The notes: a model not told the origin generated them from the sequence alone. 64,000 bases of DNA from Acidimicrobiaceae bacterium (GCA_009842325.1 VYFQ01000035.1:1-64000); one strand, 5' to 3'; counted from the stretch's first letter, positions 35,638 through 45,086 are shown. Numbers and translations: made by a program.

Positions 35638-37317
35638 GTGAAACGAACGAGATGGTTGCTGGCAGTGCTGTGTGCCGTGGCCCTGGTCGCATCGGCCTGC
35701 GGCGACGACGAACCCGATACGTCGGCCGCCGACGCCGCTGCTGAAGCGGAGCGGGCCGCGGCGGCTGAGGCCGAGGCCGCCGCTGCTGAAGCGGAGCGGG
35801 CCGCGGCGCAAGCGGAGGCCGACGCGGCCCAGACCGCCGCGGAGGAGGCCCAAGCCGAAGCCGAGGAAGCCGCGGCCAGACTGGCCGAAGCCGAGGCAGC
35901 CGCCGCGGAGGCGAGCGCTGAACAGCAGGCTGAGGCGCAGGCCGCGCTGGAAGCGGCCCAAGCTGAGGCCGAAGCTGCTCAGGCCGCCGCGGAGGAGGCC
36001 CAAGCCGAAGCGGAGGCGGCCGCCAGTGAGGCGGCTGCGGCCCAGGAGGCGCTGGCCGTGGTCGAAGGAGCCATAGCTCACGACATCGGTGTGGACATAG
36101 AGTCGAAGACGATCCGGGTTGGCCTCAACACCGACCTGACCGGCATCTTCGCTCCGCTCACCACCAAGATCACCGACGCCCACCTGGTCTACTGGGAGTG
36201 GGTCAACGACAACGGCGGGATCCAGGGCTGGACGATCGAGCCGGTCGTTCTCGACAACGCCTACGACGTGCCCACACACCTCGAGAACTACGAGGTCTTC
36301 TCGGGTGACGGTCCCGAGAGCGTGGTGATGTTCGCCACGTCGACCGGCTCACCTCACTCCGCGGCGACCGCCGAACTGCTCATCGAGGACAACATGGCCG
36401 CGATCCCGCTGTCGTGGTACTCGGGCTGGGCCGACCCATCGATCGGCAAGAACCTGTTCGAGGTGCAGACCAACTACTGCATCGAGGCCATGAACGGCAC
36501 GACCTACATGGCCGAGACCTACGGTCCGAACGTGGCCATCGCCACCTTCCCCGGCGACTACGGCCAGGACGCGGCCCGGGGCGTGAAGATCGCGGCCGAG
36601 GCACTGGGCCTCAATGTCGTCTACGACGGCGAGGGCGCGGTCATCCCCGGCGCAGACCAGACGCCGGTCATCACCGGCATTGTCGAGTCCGAAGCGGACT
36701 GGGTGTGGGTCACGCTCAACCCCAGCACGACAGCACAGCTCTTGGGCGGCTCGGCCGCGGCCGGCTACACCGGTCAGTGGATAGGCAGCGCTCCGAGCTG
36801 GAACCCGGCTCTGCTGCTCGTCGACGGCTTCAAGGAGTTGGCCGACGCGTTCTACACCCATTCCACCTACACGGTGCTGCTGGGCGAGGGCGCCGGCGCC
36901 GGCGCGGTAGGAGAGGCCGCAGGCATGCAGGAGCTGCTCGACGTGATGCGGGAGTACCGCCCCGAGGCCAGCTGGGATGACTTCTACATCATCAGCTGGA
37001 TCCAGGGTTACGTCGTGCACCAGATCCTCGACCAGGCCATCAGCAACGGCAACATCACCCGGGCCGGGGTATTGGCCGCGGCCAATCAGGTCACGGCTGA
37101 CCTGAACGGTTTGGCGCCCAACCAGTCCTGGGTGGGCAACCCCAACGACAACGTGGTGCGTGAGACGTACCTGTACGACGTCGACCTGTCGCTGTACACG
37201 CCGGGGGCCACCATCTCGGACGAGAGGGCCAACAGCGGCTTCTCGCTGATCAAGGGGCCCTACGCCTCCGAGACGGCCCTGAACTGGGAGTACGAGCCCT
37301 GCTTCGTGGCTTCCTAA
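35638..37317 (+). CDS. Substrate-binding lipoprotein with coiled-coil stalk (copy 1)
   Basis: 559 residues from GTG 35638 with GGGGAGG 8 nt upstream. The lipoprotein signal ends VASAC (Cys21). Residues about 33-145 are almost only Ala, Glu and Gln in heptad-like order, a long predicted coiled coil or helix. From about 150 a Peripla_BP_6/LivJ-type domain follows (RVGLNTDLTGIFAPL). Its ligand is probably that of LivHMFG, judged by position. Typical LivJ proteins lack such a stalk. It is a paralogue of the gene at 39138. Confidence 0.9.
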   Translation: MKRTRWLLAVLCAVALVASACGDDEPDTSAADAAAEAERAAAAEAEAAAAEAERAAAQAEADAAQTAAEEAQAEAEEAAARLAEAEAAAAEASAEQQAEAQAALEAAQAEAEAAQAAAEEAQAEAEAAASEAAAAQEALAVVEGAIAHDIGVDIESKTIRVGLNTDLTGIFAPLTTKITDAHLVYWEWVNDNGGIQGWTIEPVVLDNAYDVPTHLENYEVFSGDGPESVVMFATSTGSPHSAATAELLIEDNMAAIPLSWYSGWADPSIGKNLFEVQTNYCIEAMNGTTYMAETYGPNVAIATFPGDYGQDAARGVKIAAEALGLNVVYDGEGAVIPGADQTPVITGIVESEADWVWVTLNPSTTAQLLGGSAAAGYTGQWIGSAPSWNPALLLVDGFKELADAFYTHSTYTVLLGEGAGAGAVGEAAGMQELLDVMREYRPEASWDDFYIISWIQGYVVHQILDQAISNGNITRAGVLAAANQVTADLNGLAPNQSWVGNPNDNVVRETYLYDVDLSLYTPGATISDERANSGFSLIKGPYASETALNWEYEPCFVAS

Positions 37318-37332
37318 TCCGTTAAGGCCCGT

Positions 37333-37368
37333 CGGCGGGGCGGCACTGCAGCGCAGGCCGCCCCGCCG
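37333..37368 (+). terminator. Strong hairpin between binding-protein gene and livF
   Basis: CGGCGGGGCGGC (37333-37344) pairs over 12 bp with GCCGCCCCGCCG (37357-37368) around a 12-nt loop, 15 nt after the stop of the binding-protein gene. No U-tract follows. It could terminate or attenuate transcription or protect the 3' end of the upstream mRNA, allowing more binding protein than ATPase, a known arrangement in ABC operons. Confidence 0.7.
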
Positions 37369-37377
37369 GGCCTGATT

Positions 37378-37414
37378 CCCGCTCCTGTTCGCTGCGACCT
37401 AGGCCCGCTCGGCC
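37378..37414. repeat. Third copy of the dispersed intergenic repeat
   Basis: This stretch begins with the same 19 bases as the copy at 5926 (CCCGCTCCTGTTCGCTGCG) and diverges afterwards but keeps GGCCCGCTCGGCC-like sequence. It lies between the hairpin at 37333 and the livF start. It supports a repeat family present in several copies across the genome. Confidence 0.65.
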
Positions 37415-37436
37415 CTCCCGCCCACCAGACTGCTAC

Positions 37437-38228
37437 ATGCTCGAAGTCGCCAACCTTGAGGTCGTCTACAACGAGGTTGTCCTCGTGTTGCGCGGCCTGT
37501 CCATCGATGTTCCCGACGGCAGCATCGTGGCGGTGCTCGGCGCCAACGGAGCGGGCAAGACCACCGCGGTGCGGGCTATCACCGGACTCCTCGACGTACA
37601 CGAGGGCGACATCACCAAGGGCTCCATCGTCTGGAACGGCACCGACATCTCCAACCACAAGCCGTCTCGCATCGTCGAGGCCGGGATCACCCAGGTGATG
37701 GAGGGTCGGCGGATCTTCGCCGAGTTGACCGTGGACGAGAATCTCAACACGGGTGCCTTCACCGTGCGCAACCGGAAGGAGAACGAGGAGGCCTACGAGC
37801 GGGTGATGGAACTGTTCCCGCTCCTGCAGGGCCGGCGGCGGGACACCGCCGGGTACCTGTCCGGCGGCGAGCAGCAGATGCTGGCCATCGGGCGGGCGTT
37901 GATGGCCGATCCGAAGCTGCTGATCCTCGACGAGCCCTCATTGGGGCTCGCGCCAATGCTCATCCAGCAGATACGGGACATCATCACCGACATCAATGCC
38001 CAGGGCACTAGCGTGCTGCTGATCGAGCAGAACGCGGTCATGGCCCTGTCCATCGCCCACTACGGCTACGTCATGGAGTCGGGCAAGGTGGTCATGGACG
38101 GCGATCCCAAGAAGCTCTTGGCCGACGAGGACGTGCAGGAGTTCTATCTGGGCCTGCACGCCGAGGGGGAGCGCAAGTCGTTCCGCGACGTCAAGCACTA
38201 CAAGCGCCGTAAGCGCTGGCTGTCGTGA
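37437..38228 (+). CDS. livF: Branched-chain-type ABC transporter ATPase LivF
   Basis: 263 residues. Walker A is GANGAGKTT, the signature is YLSGGEQQMLAIGRALM, Walker B is LLILDEPSLGLAP, and the H-loop follows. A basic C-terminal extension (SFRDVKHYKRRKRWLS) is not usual in E. coli LivF. Its stop overlaps the livG start by 4 nt (GTGA). It provides ATP hydrolysis together with LivG. Confidence 0.94.
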   Translation: MLEVANLEVVYNEVVLVLRGLSIDVPDGSIVAVLGANGAGKTTAVRAITGLLDVHEGDITKGSIVWNGTDISNHKPSRIVEAGITQVMEGRRIFAELTVDENLNTGAFTVRNRKENEEAYERVMELFPLLQGRRRDTAGYLSGGEQQMLAIGRALMADPKLLILDEPSLGLAPMLIQQIRDIITDINAQGTSVLLIEQNAVMALSIAHYGYVMESGKVVMDGDPKKLLADEDVQEFYLGLHAEGERKSFRDVKHYKRRKRWLS

Positions 38229-39034
38229 GCCCTTCCGGCGAATCAATGCACGCCCTGCTCGAGGTGGACGACATCTCTTTGCGCTTCGGCGGCGTGACTG
38301 CCATCGACTCGGTGTCATTCGAGGTCCGGGAGGGCGAGCTGTTCGCCATCATCGGACCCAACGGCGCGGGCAAGACATCGATCTTCAACTCCATCTCACA
38401 GGTGTACCGGCCCCAGTCGGGCGACATCCGTTGGAAGGGGGCTTCGATCATGGGCACCCGGCCTGACCGGGTAGCCCGACTCGGGGTGGCCCGCACGTTC
38501 CAGAACATCGAGTTGTTCTCCCACATGACCGTGCTCGACAACCTCCTCACCGGACGGCACATCCGCATGACCGGGTCGTTCCTGGCCGGAGCGCTGTGGG
38601 TGGGCAAGGCCAAGCGGGAGGAGATCGAGCACCGCCGCAAGGTGGAGGACATCATCGACTTCCTGGAGATCGAGGGGTGGCGGAAGCACCCGGTGGCGTT
38701 GCTGCCTTACGGGATCCAGAAGCGAGTAGAGCTCGGCCGGGCGCTGGCCATGGACCCTGAGATGCTCATGCTCGATGAACCAGTGGCCGGAATGAACCTC
38801 GAGGAGACCGAGGACATGGCCCGCTTCATCCTCGACATCCGGCGCGAGCTCGGCATCACCCTGCTCATGGTGGAGCACGACATGGGCCTGGTGATGGACA
38901 TCGCGGACCGGGTGATGGTCCTGGACTTCGGTCGCCGGATCTCAGAGGGGTCTCCGGCAGAGGTGCAGCGCGATCCCAACGTGATCGCGGCCTACCTGGG
39001 CAGCACGGAACTGGACACGTCCACCGCCGAGTGA
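38225..39034 (+). CDS. livG: Branched-chain-type ABC transporter ATPase LivG
   Basis: 269 residues from GTG 38225. Walker A is GPNGAGKTS, the signature is degenerate (LPYGIQKRVELGRAL, without LSGGQ), Walker B is MLMLDEPVAGMN, and the C-terminal LEVDDISLRFGG/PNVIAAYLG segments fit LivG. The degenerate signature is common in LivG proteins. A second binding-protein gene follows after 103 bp. Confidence 0.94.
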   Translation: MSPSGESMHALLEVDDISLRFGGVTAIDSVSFEVREGELFAIIGPNGAGKTSIFNSISQVYRPQSGDIRWKGASIMGTRPDRVARLGVARTFQNIELFSHMTVLDNLLTGRHIRMTGSFLAGALWVGKAKREEIEHRRKVEDIIDFLEIEGWRKHPVALLPYGIQKRVELGRALAMDPEMLMLDEPVAGMNLEETEDMARFILDIRRELGITLLMVEHDMGLVMDIADRVMVLDFGRRISEGSPAEVQRDPNVIAAYLGSTELDTSTAE

Positions 39035-39137
39035 GCCGGCCGCCCGAGAACCGGCCCTGGAGGCTGGGCGCGTAGCCGCACGAATCCGGCCCATACTCGC
39101 GGGCAACCGGTAGCGTTCGCCGCGGGAGGAAGAGACC

Positions 39138-40736
39138 GTGAAACCAATGAAGTGGATGCTCGTGGTCCTCTGCGCCTTGGCCCTGGTTGCCTCGGCCTGC
39201 GGCGATGACGAGCCGGACACGTCGGTAGCCGACACCGCCGCGTCGGCCGAAGCGGAGAGAGCCGCGGCGCAAGCCGAGGCCGAAGCGGCCCAGGCCGCGG
39301 CCGAGGAGGCCGCGGCAAGGCTGGCAGAGGCCGAGGCGTCCGCCGCGGAGGCGAGCGCTGAACAGCAGGCTGAGGCGCAGGCCGCGCTGGAAGCAGCCCA
39401 AGCTGAGGCCGAAGCGGCGCAGGCCGCGCTGGAAGCGGCCCGAGCAGAGGCTGAGACGGCCGCGGGGGAAGCTGCCGCCGCCCAGGAGGCGCTGGCCGCG
39501 GCCGAGGGCGCCATAGCTCGCGATCTCGGCGTGGACATCGAATCGAAGACGATCCGGGTGGGTCTGAACACCGACCTGACCGGCATCTTTGCCCCGTTGA
39601 TCACCAAGATCACCGACGGGCACCTGGCCTACTGGGAGCGGGTCAACGACACTGGCGGGATCCAAGGCTGGGCTGTCGAGCCGGTTGTGCTGGACAACGG
39701 CTACGACGTTCCCAAGCATCTGGAGAACTACGAGGCCATGGCGGGCGACGGCGACCAGAGCGTGGTGATGTTCAGCATGTCCGTCGGCTCGCCCCACACT
39801 GCGGCCACCGCCGAATCGCTCATCGAGGACAACCTGGCCGCCATCCCGATCTCGTGGTACTCGGGATGGGCAGACCCCCAGATCGGCAAGAACGTGTTCG
39901 AGGTGGGGACCAACTACTGCCTCGAGGCCATGAACGGTGTGACGTACATGGCGGAGACCTACGGAGGAGACTTCGCTATCGCCAGCTTCCCCGGCGACTA
40001 CGGCGAGGACGGCGCCGAGGGTGCGAAGATCGCGGCGGAGGCACTGGGCCTCAACATCGTCTACGACGGCCAAGCCCAAGTGATCCCCGGCGCCGACCTC
40101 ACCCCGGTCATCACCCGCATCGTCGAGTCCGGCGCCGACTGGGTGTGGCTCGCCACGAGTCCCTCCACGACCGCGAACCTGATGGGCGGCGCCGCCCAAG
40201 CGGGCTTCACCGGTCGGTGGGCGGGCAACGCCCCCAGCTGGAACCCGGCTCTGCTCAGCATCGAAGGCTTCGCGGAGCTGGCTGACGCCGTCTACACCCA
40301 TTCCACCTACGTGGTGCTGTGGGACGCTGAAGACTCGGAGGGCATGCAGGACATGATCGCCGGGATGCGCGAGTACCGCCCGGACGCGTCGTTCGATGAC
40401 GTCTACATCGTCAGCTGGATCCTGGGCTACATCACCCACCAGGTCTTGGACCAGGCCATCAGCAACGGCAACCTCACCAGGGCCGGCGTGCTGGCGGCGG
40501 CCAACCAGATCACCGCCGACCTCAAGGACCTCTCGCCGGACCAGAGTTGGCGGGGCAACCCCAACAACAACGTCGTGCGTGAGACCTACCTGTACGACGT
40601 CGACCTCTCGCGGTACACGCCGGGTGTGACGGTGTCGGAGGAGGGAAGCAACAACGGCTTCACCCTCATCAAGGGGCCCTACGCCTCCGAGACCGCCTTG
40701 AACTGGGAGTACGAGCCCTGTTTCAAGGCGTCATGA
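39138..40736 (+). CDS. Substrate-binding lipoprotein with coiled-coil stalk (copy 2)
   Basis: 532 residues from GTG 39138, which follows GGGAGGAAGAGACC. The lipobox is VASAC (Cys21). The Ala/Glu-rich stalk (about 33-125) is some 20 residues shorter than in copy 1. The Peripla_BP_6 domain is very similar (NTDLTGIFAPLITKITDGH). A 55-nt run in the stalk region is identical between the copies (39340-39394 and 35900-35954), suggesting recent duplication or gene conversion. It probably feeds the same transporter. Confidence 0.9.
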   Translation: MKPMKWMLVVLCALALVASACGDDEPDTSVADTAASAEAERAAAQAEAEAAQAAAEEAAARLAEAEASAAEASAEQQAEAQAALEAAQAEAEAAQAALEAARAEAETAAGEAAAAQEALAAAEGAIARDLGVDIESKTIRVGLNTDLTGIFAPLITKITDGHLAYWERVNDTGGIQGWAVEPVVLDNGYDVPKHLENYEAMAGDGDQSVVMFSMSVGSPHTAATAESLIEDNLAAIPISWYSGWADPQIGKNVFEVGTNYCLEAMNGVTYMAETYGGDFAIASFPGDYGEDGAEGAKIAAEALGLNIVYDGQAQVIPGADLTPVITRIVESGADWVWLATSPSTTANLMGGAAQAGFTGRWAGNAPSWNPALLSIEGFAELADAVYTHSTYVVLWDAEDSEGMQDMIAGMREYRPDASFDDVYIVSWILGYITHQVLDQAISNGNLTRAGVLAAANQITADLKDLSPDQSWRGNPNNNVVRETYLYDVDLSRYTPGVTVSEEGSNNGFTLIKGPYASETALNWEYEPCFKAS

Positions 40737-40760
40737 TCGAGCCCACCTAGGATCATCGGC

Positions 40761-41759
40761 GTGACCGGGCCTGCCATCGCTGGCGCGTCGGCCGCGCTGC
40801 TCGATGGGCGCCGGCAACTCACCGTCGATGAGCTGGCCGAGTTGGCCGCGGTCGACGACTCGGCGGTGCCCTCGCTGGCCGCCCTGGCCCACGAGGTGCG
40901 CCTGGCGTGGACCGGTCCGGCTGTCGAGGTCGAGGGCATCCTGTCGGCCAAGACCGGGGGTTGTCCGGAGGACTGCCACTTCTGCAGCCAGTCGGCCGCA
41001 TTCGATACGCAGGTCAAGGCCACGCCGTTTCTCGACACCGAAGAGGTGCTGGCCGCGGCCCGCGAGACCGAGGAACTGGGGGCCAGCGAGTTCTGCATGG
41101 TGCTGGCGGTGCGCGGCCCGGATCGCCGCACCATGGACCGCCTGATCGAACTGACAGCGTTGGTCTCGGCTGAAACCGGCCTCAACGTCGCGATCAGCGC
41201 AGGCATCCTGACGCGCGACCAGGCCTTCGAGCTGGCCGCGGCCGGGGTCCACCGCTACAACCACAACCTGGAGACGAGCCGGTCGTTCTTCGGCCGGGTC
41301 GTGACCACCCACAGCTTCGACGAGCGGGTGGACACCTGCACCTACGTGCGCGAGGCCGGCATGGAACTGTGCTGCGGCGTGCTGCTCGGCATGGGTGAGA
41401 GCGTCGAGCAGCGTCTGGAGCTGATCGAACAGATAAGGGCGGTAGAGCCCTGCGAGGTGCCCATCAACTTCCTGAACCCCCGACCGGGCACGCCGTTGCA
41501 GATTCGCAAGCCGGTGGGGGCCCTGGAGGCCATTCGCTGGATCGCGCTGTTCCGGCTGGCGCTGCCGTCGGTGATCCTGCGCTATGCGGGCGGTCGGGAG
41601 ATAACCCTGCGCGACCTCCAGGCCATGGGGATGACGTCAGGGATCAACGCCCTGATCGTGGGCAACTACCTGACCACCCTGGGACGATCGCCCCAGCAGG
41701 ATCTGGACATGCTTGCCGATCTGCGTATGCCGATCGGCAGCCTGTCGGCCGCGGTTTGA
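40761..41759 (+). CDS. bioB: Biotin synthase
   Basis: Radical-SAM enzyme of 332 residues that inserts sulfur into dethiobiotin. The cluster motif CPEDCHFC (Cys68, Cys72, Cys75) and later NHNLETS, LLGMGES and NFLNPRPGTPL are typical. RYAGGRE carries the conserved Arg near the auxiliary cluster. GTG start. It is followed directly by a BsaP-type gene that overlaps its stop, as in other actinobacteria. No other bio genes are in the window. Confidence 0.96.
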   Translation: MTGPAIAGASAALLDGRRQLTVDELAELAAVDDSAVPSLAALAHEVRLAWTGPAVEVEGILSAKTGGCPEDCHFCSQSAAFDTQVKATPFLDTEEVLAAARETEELGASEFCMVLAVRGPDRRTMDRLIELTALVSAETGLNVAISAGILTRDQAFELAAAGVHRYNHNLETSRSFFGRVVTTHSFDERVDTCTYVREAGMELCCGVLLGMGESVEQRLELIEQIRAVEPCEVPINFLNPRPGTPLQIRKPVGALEAIRWIALFRLALPSVILRYAGGREITLRDLQAMGMTSGINALIVGNYLTTLGRSPQQDLDMLADLRMPIGSLSAAV

Positions 41760-41935
41760 GCGGCCAGGAGCTCCATTGCGGTGGCTGCGGTCACCGAGAC
41801 TGTGCCGGCTGCCTGCCCGAACTCGATCCGCCCCGCTACTGCGGGTCCTGCGGCACGTGGCTGGCCACCTCGGTCAGACCCGCCGGCTGGACGGCCAGGT
41901 GCCGCAACTGCGGTACCAGCCGCTCAGGCGCGTAA
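41756..41935 (+). CDS. bsaP: BsaP-type biotin synthase auxiliary protein
   Basis: 59 residues from TTG 41756, overlapping the bioB stop (TTGA). It has eight Cys: two near-adjacent pairs (HCGGC, DCAGC), then RYCGSCG and RCRNCG, with GWTAR between them. BsaP in mycobacteria is a small Fe-S protein needed for BioB turnover. The YC..CG and W.A.C motifs and the position match it. The extra N-terminal Cys pairs may be lineage-specific. The 3' end overlaps the convergent gene by 12 bp. Confidence 0.75.
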   Translation: MSGQELHCGGCGHRDCAGCLPELDPPRYCGSCGTWLATSVRPAGWTARCRNCGTSRSGA

Positions 41936-42391
41936 CACCTCCACAACCTCACCGCAGGCCGTGCAGCGGTGGACGGCCCGGCACCGGGCCGGACCGAACG
42001 GCGACTGCTCCACCAGCGCCGCAGCCCCGCAACGGGGACACTCGGCCGGCTTGCCGGGCACGGCGACGGCCACTGTGAAGTCCCGGGCCATCACGGCCCG
42101 AGCATGCTCGCTGAGCCTCGAGGTGTCCCAGGCCTCGGGGCTGCGCCGCACCTCGACGCCGGTGATGCCGTCCAGAGTCCCGACTGCCCTGGCGATCTCG
42201 GACGAGATGACGTCAAGGGCCGGGCAGCCGCTGAAGGTAGTGATCAGTTCGATCGCGACCCGCCCGCCAGCGAGTTCGACGGCGCTGATCATGCCCATGT
42301 CGACCACGCTGACCCCCGGATACTCGGGGTCGTCCACACTCCGGAGGGCGTCGATAACGTTGATCTCGCCGATGGTGCAGAGGTTGCTCAT
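41924..42391 (-). CDS. PaaD-like MIP18/DUF59 protein
   Basis: About 155 residues. The DUF59 domain reads VDDPEYPGVSVVDMGMI with FSGCPALDVI, followed by a C-terminal zinc ribbon (ECPRCG...RCTACGE). The combination matches PaaD/PaaJ, the maturation subunit of phenylacetyl-CoA epoxidase, but paaABCE are absent from the window. ATG 42391 follows AAGGGTG; GTG 42394 is also possible. It converges on bsaP. A general Fe-S or metal-centre maturation role is a fair alternative. Confidence 0.75.
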   Translation of the reverse strand: MSNLCTIGEINVIDALRSVDDPEYPGVSVVDMGMISAVELAGGRVAIELITTFSGCPALDVISSEIARAVGTLDGITGVEVRRSPEAWDTSRLSEHARAVMARDFTVAVAVPGKPAECPRCGAAALVEQSPFGPARCRAVHRCTACGEVVEVLRA

Positions 42392-42485
42392 CACCCTTAA
42401 CCCTACGTCCGCAGGACTCGCGCTGCGCCGTCTGTGGCTGACCCCTCGCTAGCAGCAAAAGCTGCCGGGCCACTAGTGTCGCACT

Positions 42486-43295
42486 ATGTCGGTGACGACC
42501 GCGCCCGAGTCCGGTCAGCGGGTGCAGGGCTGGAGGACTCTGCACCCGGTGGGGTGGTTGTCGCTGGGAACGCTGCTGGCCGCGCTCGTCGCCCACCTGT
42601 TCGTTGATACGTCCTACCTGATCGGCCACTTCGAGTGGTGGTGGTGGATCGTTCTCATCGCCGGTGTGGCCCTGTCGGCGTGGCACGACGGGCTCCATCG
42701 CCTGCGTCTGGGGGTCGAAGCCATCCCGAAGGTCACGCTGAAGCTCGCGATGATCCTGGCCTGGGCTGTGTTCATCCTGCAGTTCTTCAACGTGATCACC
42801 CGGTACAGCAACGAGTACGTGGAACAGGACATCCTCATCGGTGAGGTTGTCAGCCTGGCCTGGCAGTCCTTCGGGCTCATGTTCCTGGTGGCCATAAACG
42901 TCGGCGTCCGCGACGGTGTGAACCCCCGCATCGACTTCTGGTGGGTGAACTTCCGGAACAAGACCAAAGCGGCGCTCGACTTCGCCATGCACACGGCGCT
43001 TCTGCTCCCCTTCATCTTCATGAGCGTCCGTATCCTGCAGCACTACTCGGCGGCCGCTCTCGGCCGGCGCCACAACGGCGAGTGGCCCGCCGGCTGGCGG
43101 GTCTGGCAGAGCTGGGAGGAGGCCGTGGACGCGGGCGGCCTCGCGGTGGGGCCGATCAAGACGATGCTGCTGGTGGGCTTCTTCCTGTTCGGCCTGCAGC
43201 TTCTCGCCGAGGTCATCAAGACGGGGTTCGTGCTGATCGGCCGAGACGACTACGGCGACATCGTCGAACGCGACATCCCGCAGAGAATCGAGTAG
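42486..43295 (+). CDS. TRAP transporter small permease (DctQ)
   Basis: 269 residues with four or more predicted helices; the region GEVVSLAWQSFGLMFLVAINVG and WWVNFRNKTKAALDFAMH match the DctQ family. It is longer than the usual 160-200 residues because of an N-terminal hydrophobic part (WWWWIVLIAGVALSAW) and a long loop near 190-215. It partners the large permease that starts 6 bp downstream. Confidence 0.88.
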   Translation: MSVTTAPESGQRVQGWRTLHPVGWLSLGTLLAALVAHLFVDTSYLIGHFEWWWWIVLIAGVALSAWHDGLHRLRLGVEAIPKVTLKLAMILAWAVFILQFFNVITRYSNEYVEQDILIGEVVSLAWQSFGLMFLVAINVGVRDGVNPRIDFWWVNFRNKTKAALDFAMHTALLLPFIFMSVRILQHYSAAALGRRHNGEWPAGWRVWQSWEEAVDAGGLAVGPIKTMLLVGFFLFGLQLLAEVIKTGFVLIGRDDYGDIVERDIPQRIE

Positions 43296-43301
43296 GCGCC
43301 G

Positions 43302-44906
43302 ATGATGCTGGCGCTGGAGACGATCCTAGGCATGGACGCGGGGGTGTTCCTGGCCCTGACCATGTTCGCGGTGTTCATGCTGGTGATCCTGTCGGGCTAC
43401 AACGTGGCCTTCTCGTTCGCGGCCACCGCGCTGTTCTTCAGTTTCATCGGCGACTGGCTGGACGTGTTCGATCCCAACACGCTCAACACGCTGCCGGGAC
43501 GGTGGTACAAGGCGATCAGCGACCCGACCCTGCTGGCTGTGCCGCTGTTCGTGCTGATGGGCGCCATCCTCGAACGGTCGGGCATGGCCGAACGGCTACT
43601 CAACGCCTTCGGAATGCTAATGGGCCGGCTGCGCGGCGGCGTGGCGGCCGCCGTCGTGCTGGTCGGCACGCTGCTGGCCGCGGCCACCGGTGTCGTGGCC
43701 GCCACGGTGATCGTGATGGGCCTGCTGTCGCTGCCCGCCATGGTGCGACTCGGGTACGACAACAAGCTCTCCACCGGCGCCATCATCGCCTCGGGCACAC
43801 TGGCCCAGCTGCTGCCACCCAGCATCGTGCTGATCCTGCTGGCCCAGCAGCTGGGCGTAGGCATCCTGGGGCTGTTCGCCGGCGCGCTGCTGCCCGGCCT
43901 GCTGCTCAGCGGGCTCTACGTGATCTATGTGCTGGTGCTGGCGTGGCTCAGGCCCAAGACGGGACCGGCCATGCCCAAGGAGCAGCGCACGCTCTCCGGC
44001 GACCCGTCACTGCGGACGAAGCTGCTGATCGCCATGATCCTGGCCCTGATGGTGGGGGCGGTGACGCTGCTGGCGAGGGCGAGTGGGATCGGTTTCCTGT
44101 CCAGTGCGTGGTCGCCACTGGTGGTGGCCGTGATTCACTTCGGCGTGTTCCTCGCGATCCTGCTGAGCACCCGGATGCTGGCGGCTGAGGTGCTGGTCGC
44201 CATCGTGCCCATACTGGCGCTGATCTTCGGGGTGCTGCTGTCCATCTTCGCGGGGATCGCCACGCCGTCGGAGTCAGGCGCGGTGGGAGTCTTCGGGGCG
44301 CTGGTGCTGACCGTGTTGAACTGGCTGTTCGACGATCTGATGGTCAAGGGGGGCGCCACCCACATCACCAAGGGATGGCGGCTCGACTGGCAGGCGGTCA
44401 AGGACGCGGCCCGCTCAACCACCAACGTGGTGGTGTTGGTAATGACCCTGCTGTTCTGCTCGACGTTCTTCAGCGCCATGTTCTTCCAGCTCGGCGGGTC
44501 GGACCAGACCTCCGAGTGGCTGACCTCGATCGGCGGCGGCAAGTGGGGCTTCGTGGTCATCGCTATGGTCGCGGTGTTCCTCCTCGGCATCAATCTGGAA
44601 TTCTTGGAGATCACCTTCATCGTGGTGCCAATTTTCGTGCCGGCCATGGATCTCCTCGGGTTCACTCCCGACGAGAAGATCTGGTTCGCGGTGCTCATGG
44701 CGGTCAACCTGAACATGGCGTTCATCTCACCGCCGGTGGGGTTCTCGCTCTTCTACCTGCAGAGCGTCGCGCCACCTGAGGTCAAGACGGCCGACATTCA
44801 TAAGGGCGCCTTCCCATTCATGGGCCTGCAGGCGCTGGCCCTAGTGATCCTGGCCGTCTTCCCCGCCATCACCTACACGTCGATCGAGGCGTTCCGCTTC
44901 GGTTGA
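43302..44906 (+). CDS. TRAP transporter large permease (DctM)
   Basis: 534 residues and about 12-14 predicted helices. The TRAP-large signature region includes [19 protein letters not shown], a [20 protein letters not shown] segment and, at the C-terminus, [19 protein letters not shown]. It exceeds the common 425 residues because of a central extension (about 215-300). It is the Na+/H+-driven transport subunit, encoded with a DctQ and a binding-protein gene. Confidence 0.92.
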   Translation: MMLALETILGMDAGVFLALTMFAVFMLVILSGYNVAFSFAATALFFSFIGDWLDVFDPNTLNTLPGRWYKAISDPTLLAVPLFVLMGAILERSGMAERLLNAFGMLMGRLRGGVAAAVVLVGTLLAAATGVVAATVIVMGLLSLPAMVRLGYDNKLSTGAIIASGTLAQLLPPSIVLILLAQQLGVGILGLFAGALLPGLLLSGLYVIYVLVLAWLRPKTGPAMPKEQRTLSGDPSLRTKLLIAMILALMVGAVTLLARASGIGFLSSAWSPLVVAVIHFGVFLAILLSTRMLAAEVLVAIVPILALIFGVLLSIFAGIATPSESGAVGVFGALVLTVLNWLFDDLMVKGGATHITKGWRLDWQAVKDAARSTTNVVVLVMTLLFCSTFFSAMFFQLGGSDQTSEWLTSIGGGKWGFVVIAMVAVFLLGINLEFLEITFIVVPIFVPAMDLLGFTPDEKIWFAVLMAVNLNMAFISPPVGFSLFYLQSVAPPEVKTADIHKGAFPFMGLQALALVILAVFPAITYTSIEAFRFG

Positions 44907-45086
44907 CGAAACGCCGCGTCTCGCGCGGTCCTCTCCAAAAAGTAGTCAGCGCGATCATCAGATCGACGTTCCTGGGCAAGCCGCGTGTAGGTCGTGTATT
45001 CTTCCGCCCGCCAACGACTCGGAGTCATCCGTCCTGCGGAGGAGTCGATGGCGGAGGCAACAAGCGTCCAACATGGAGGGATACCT

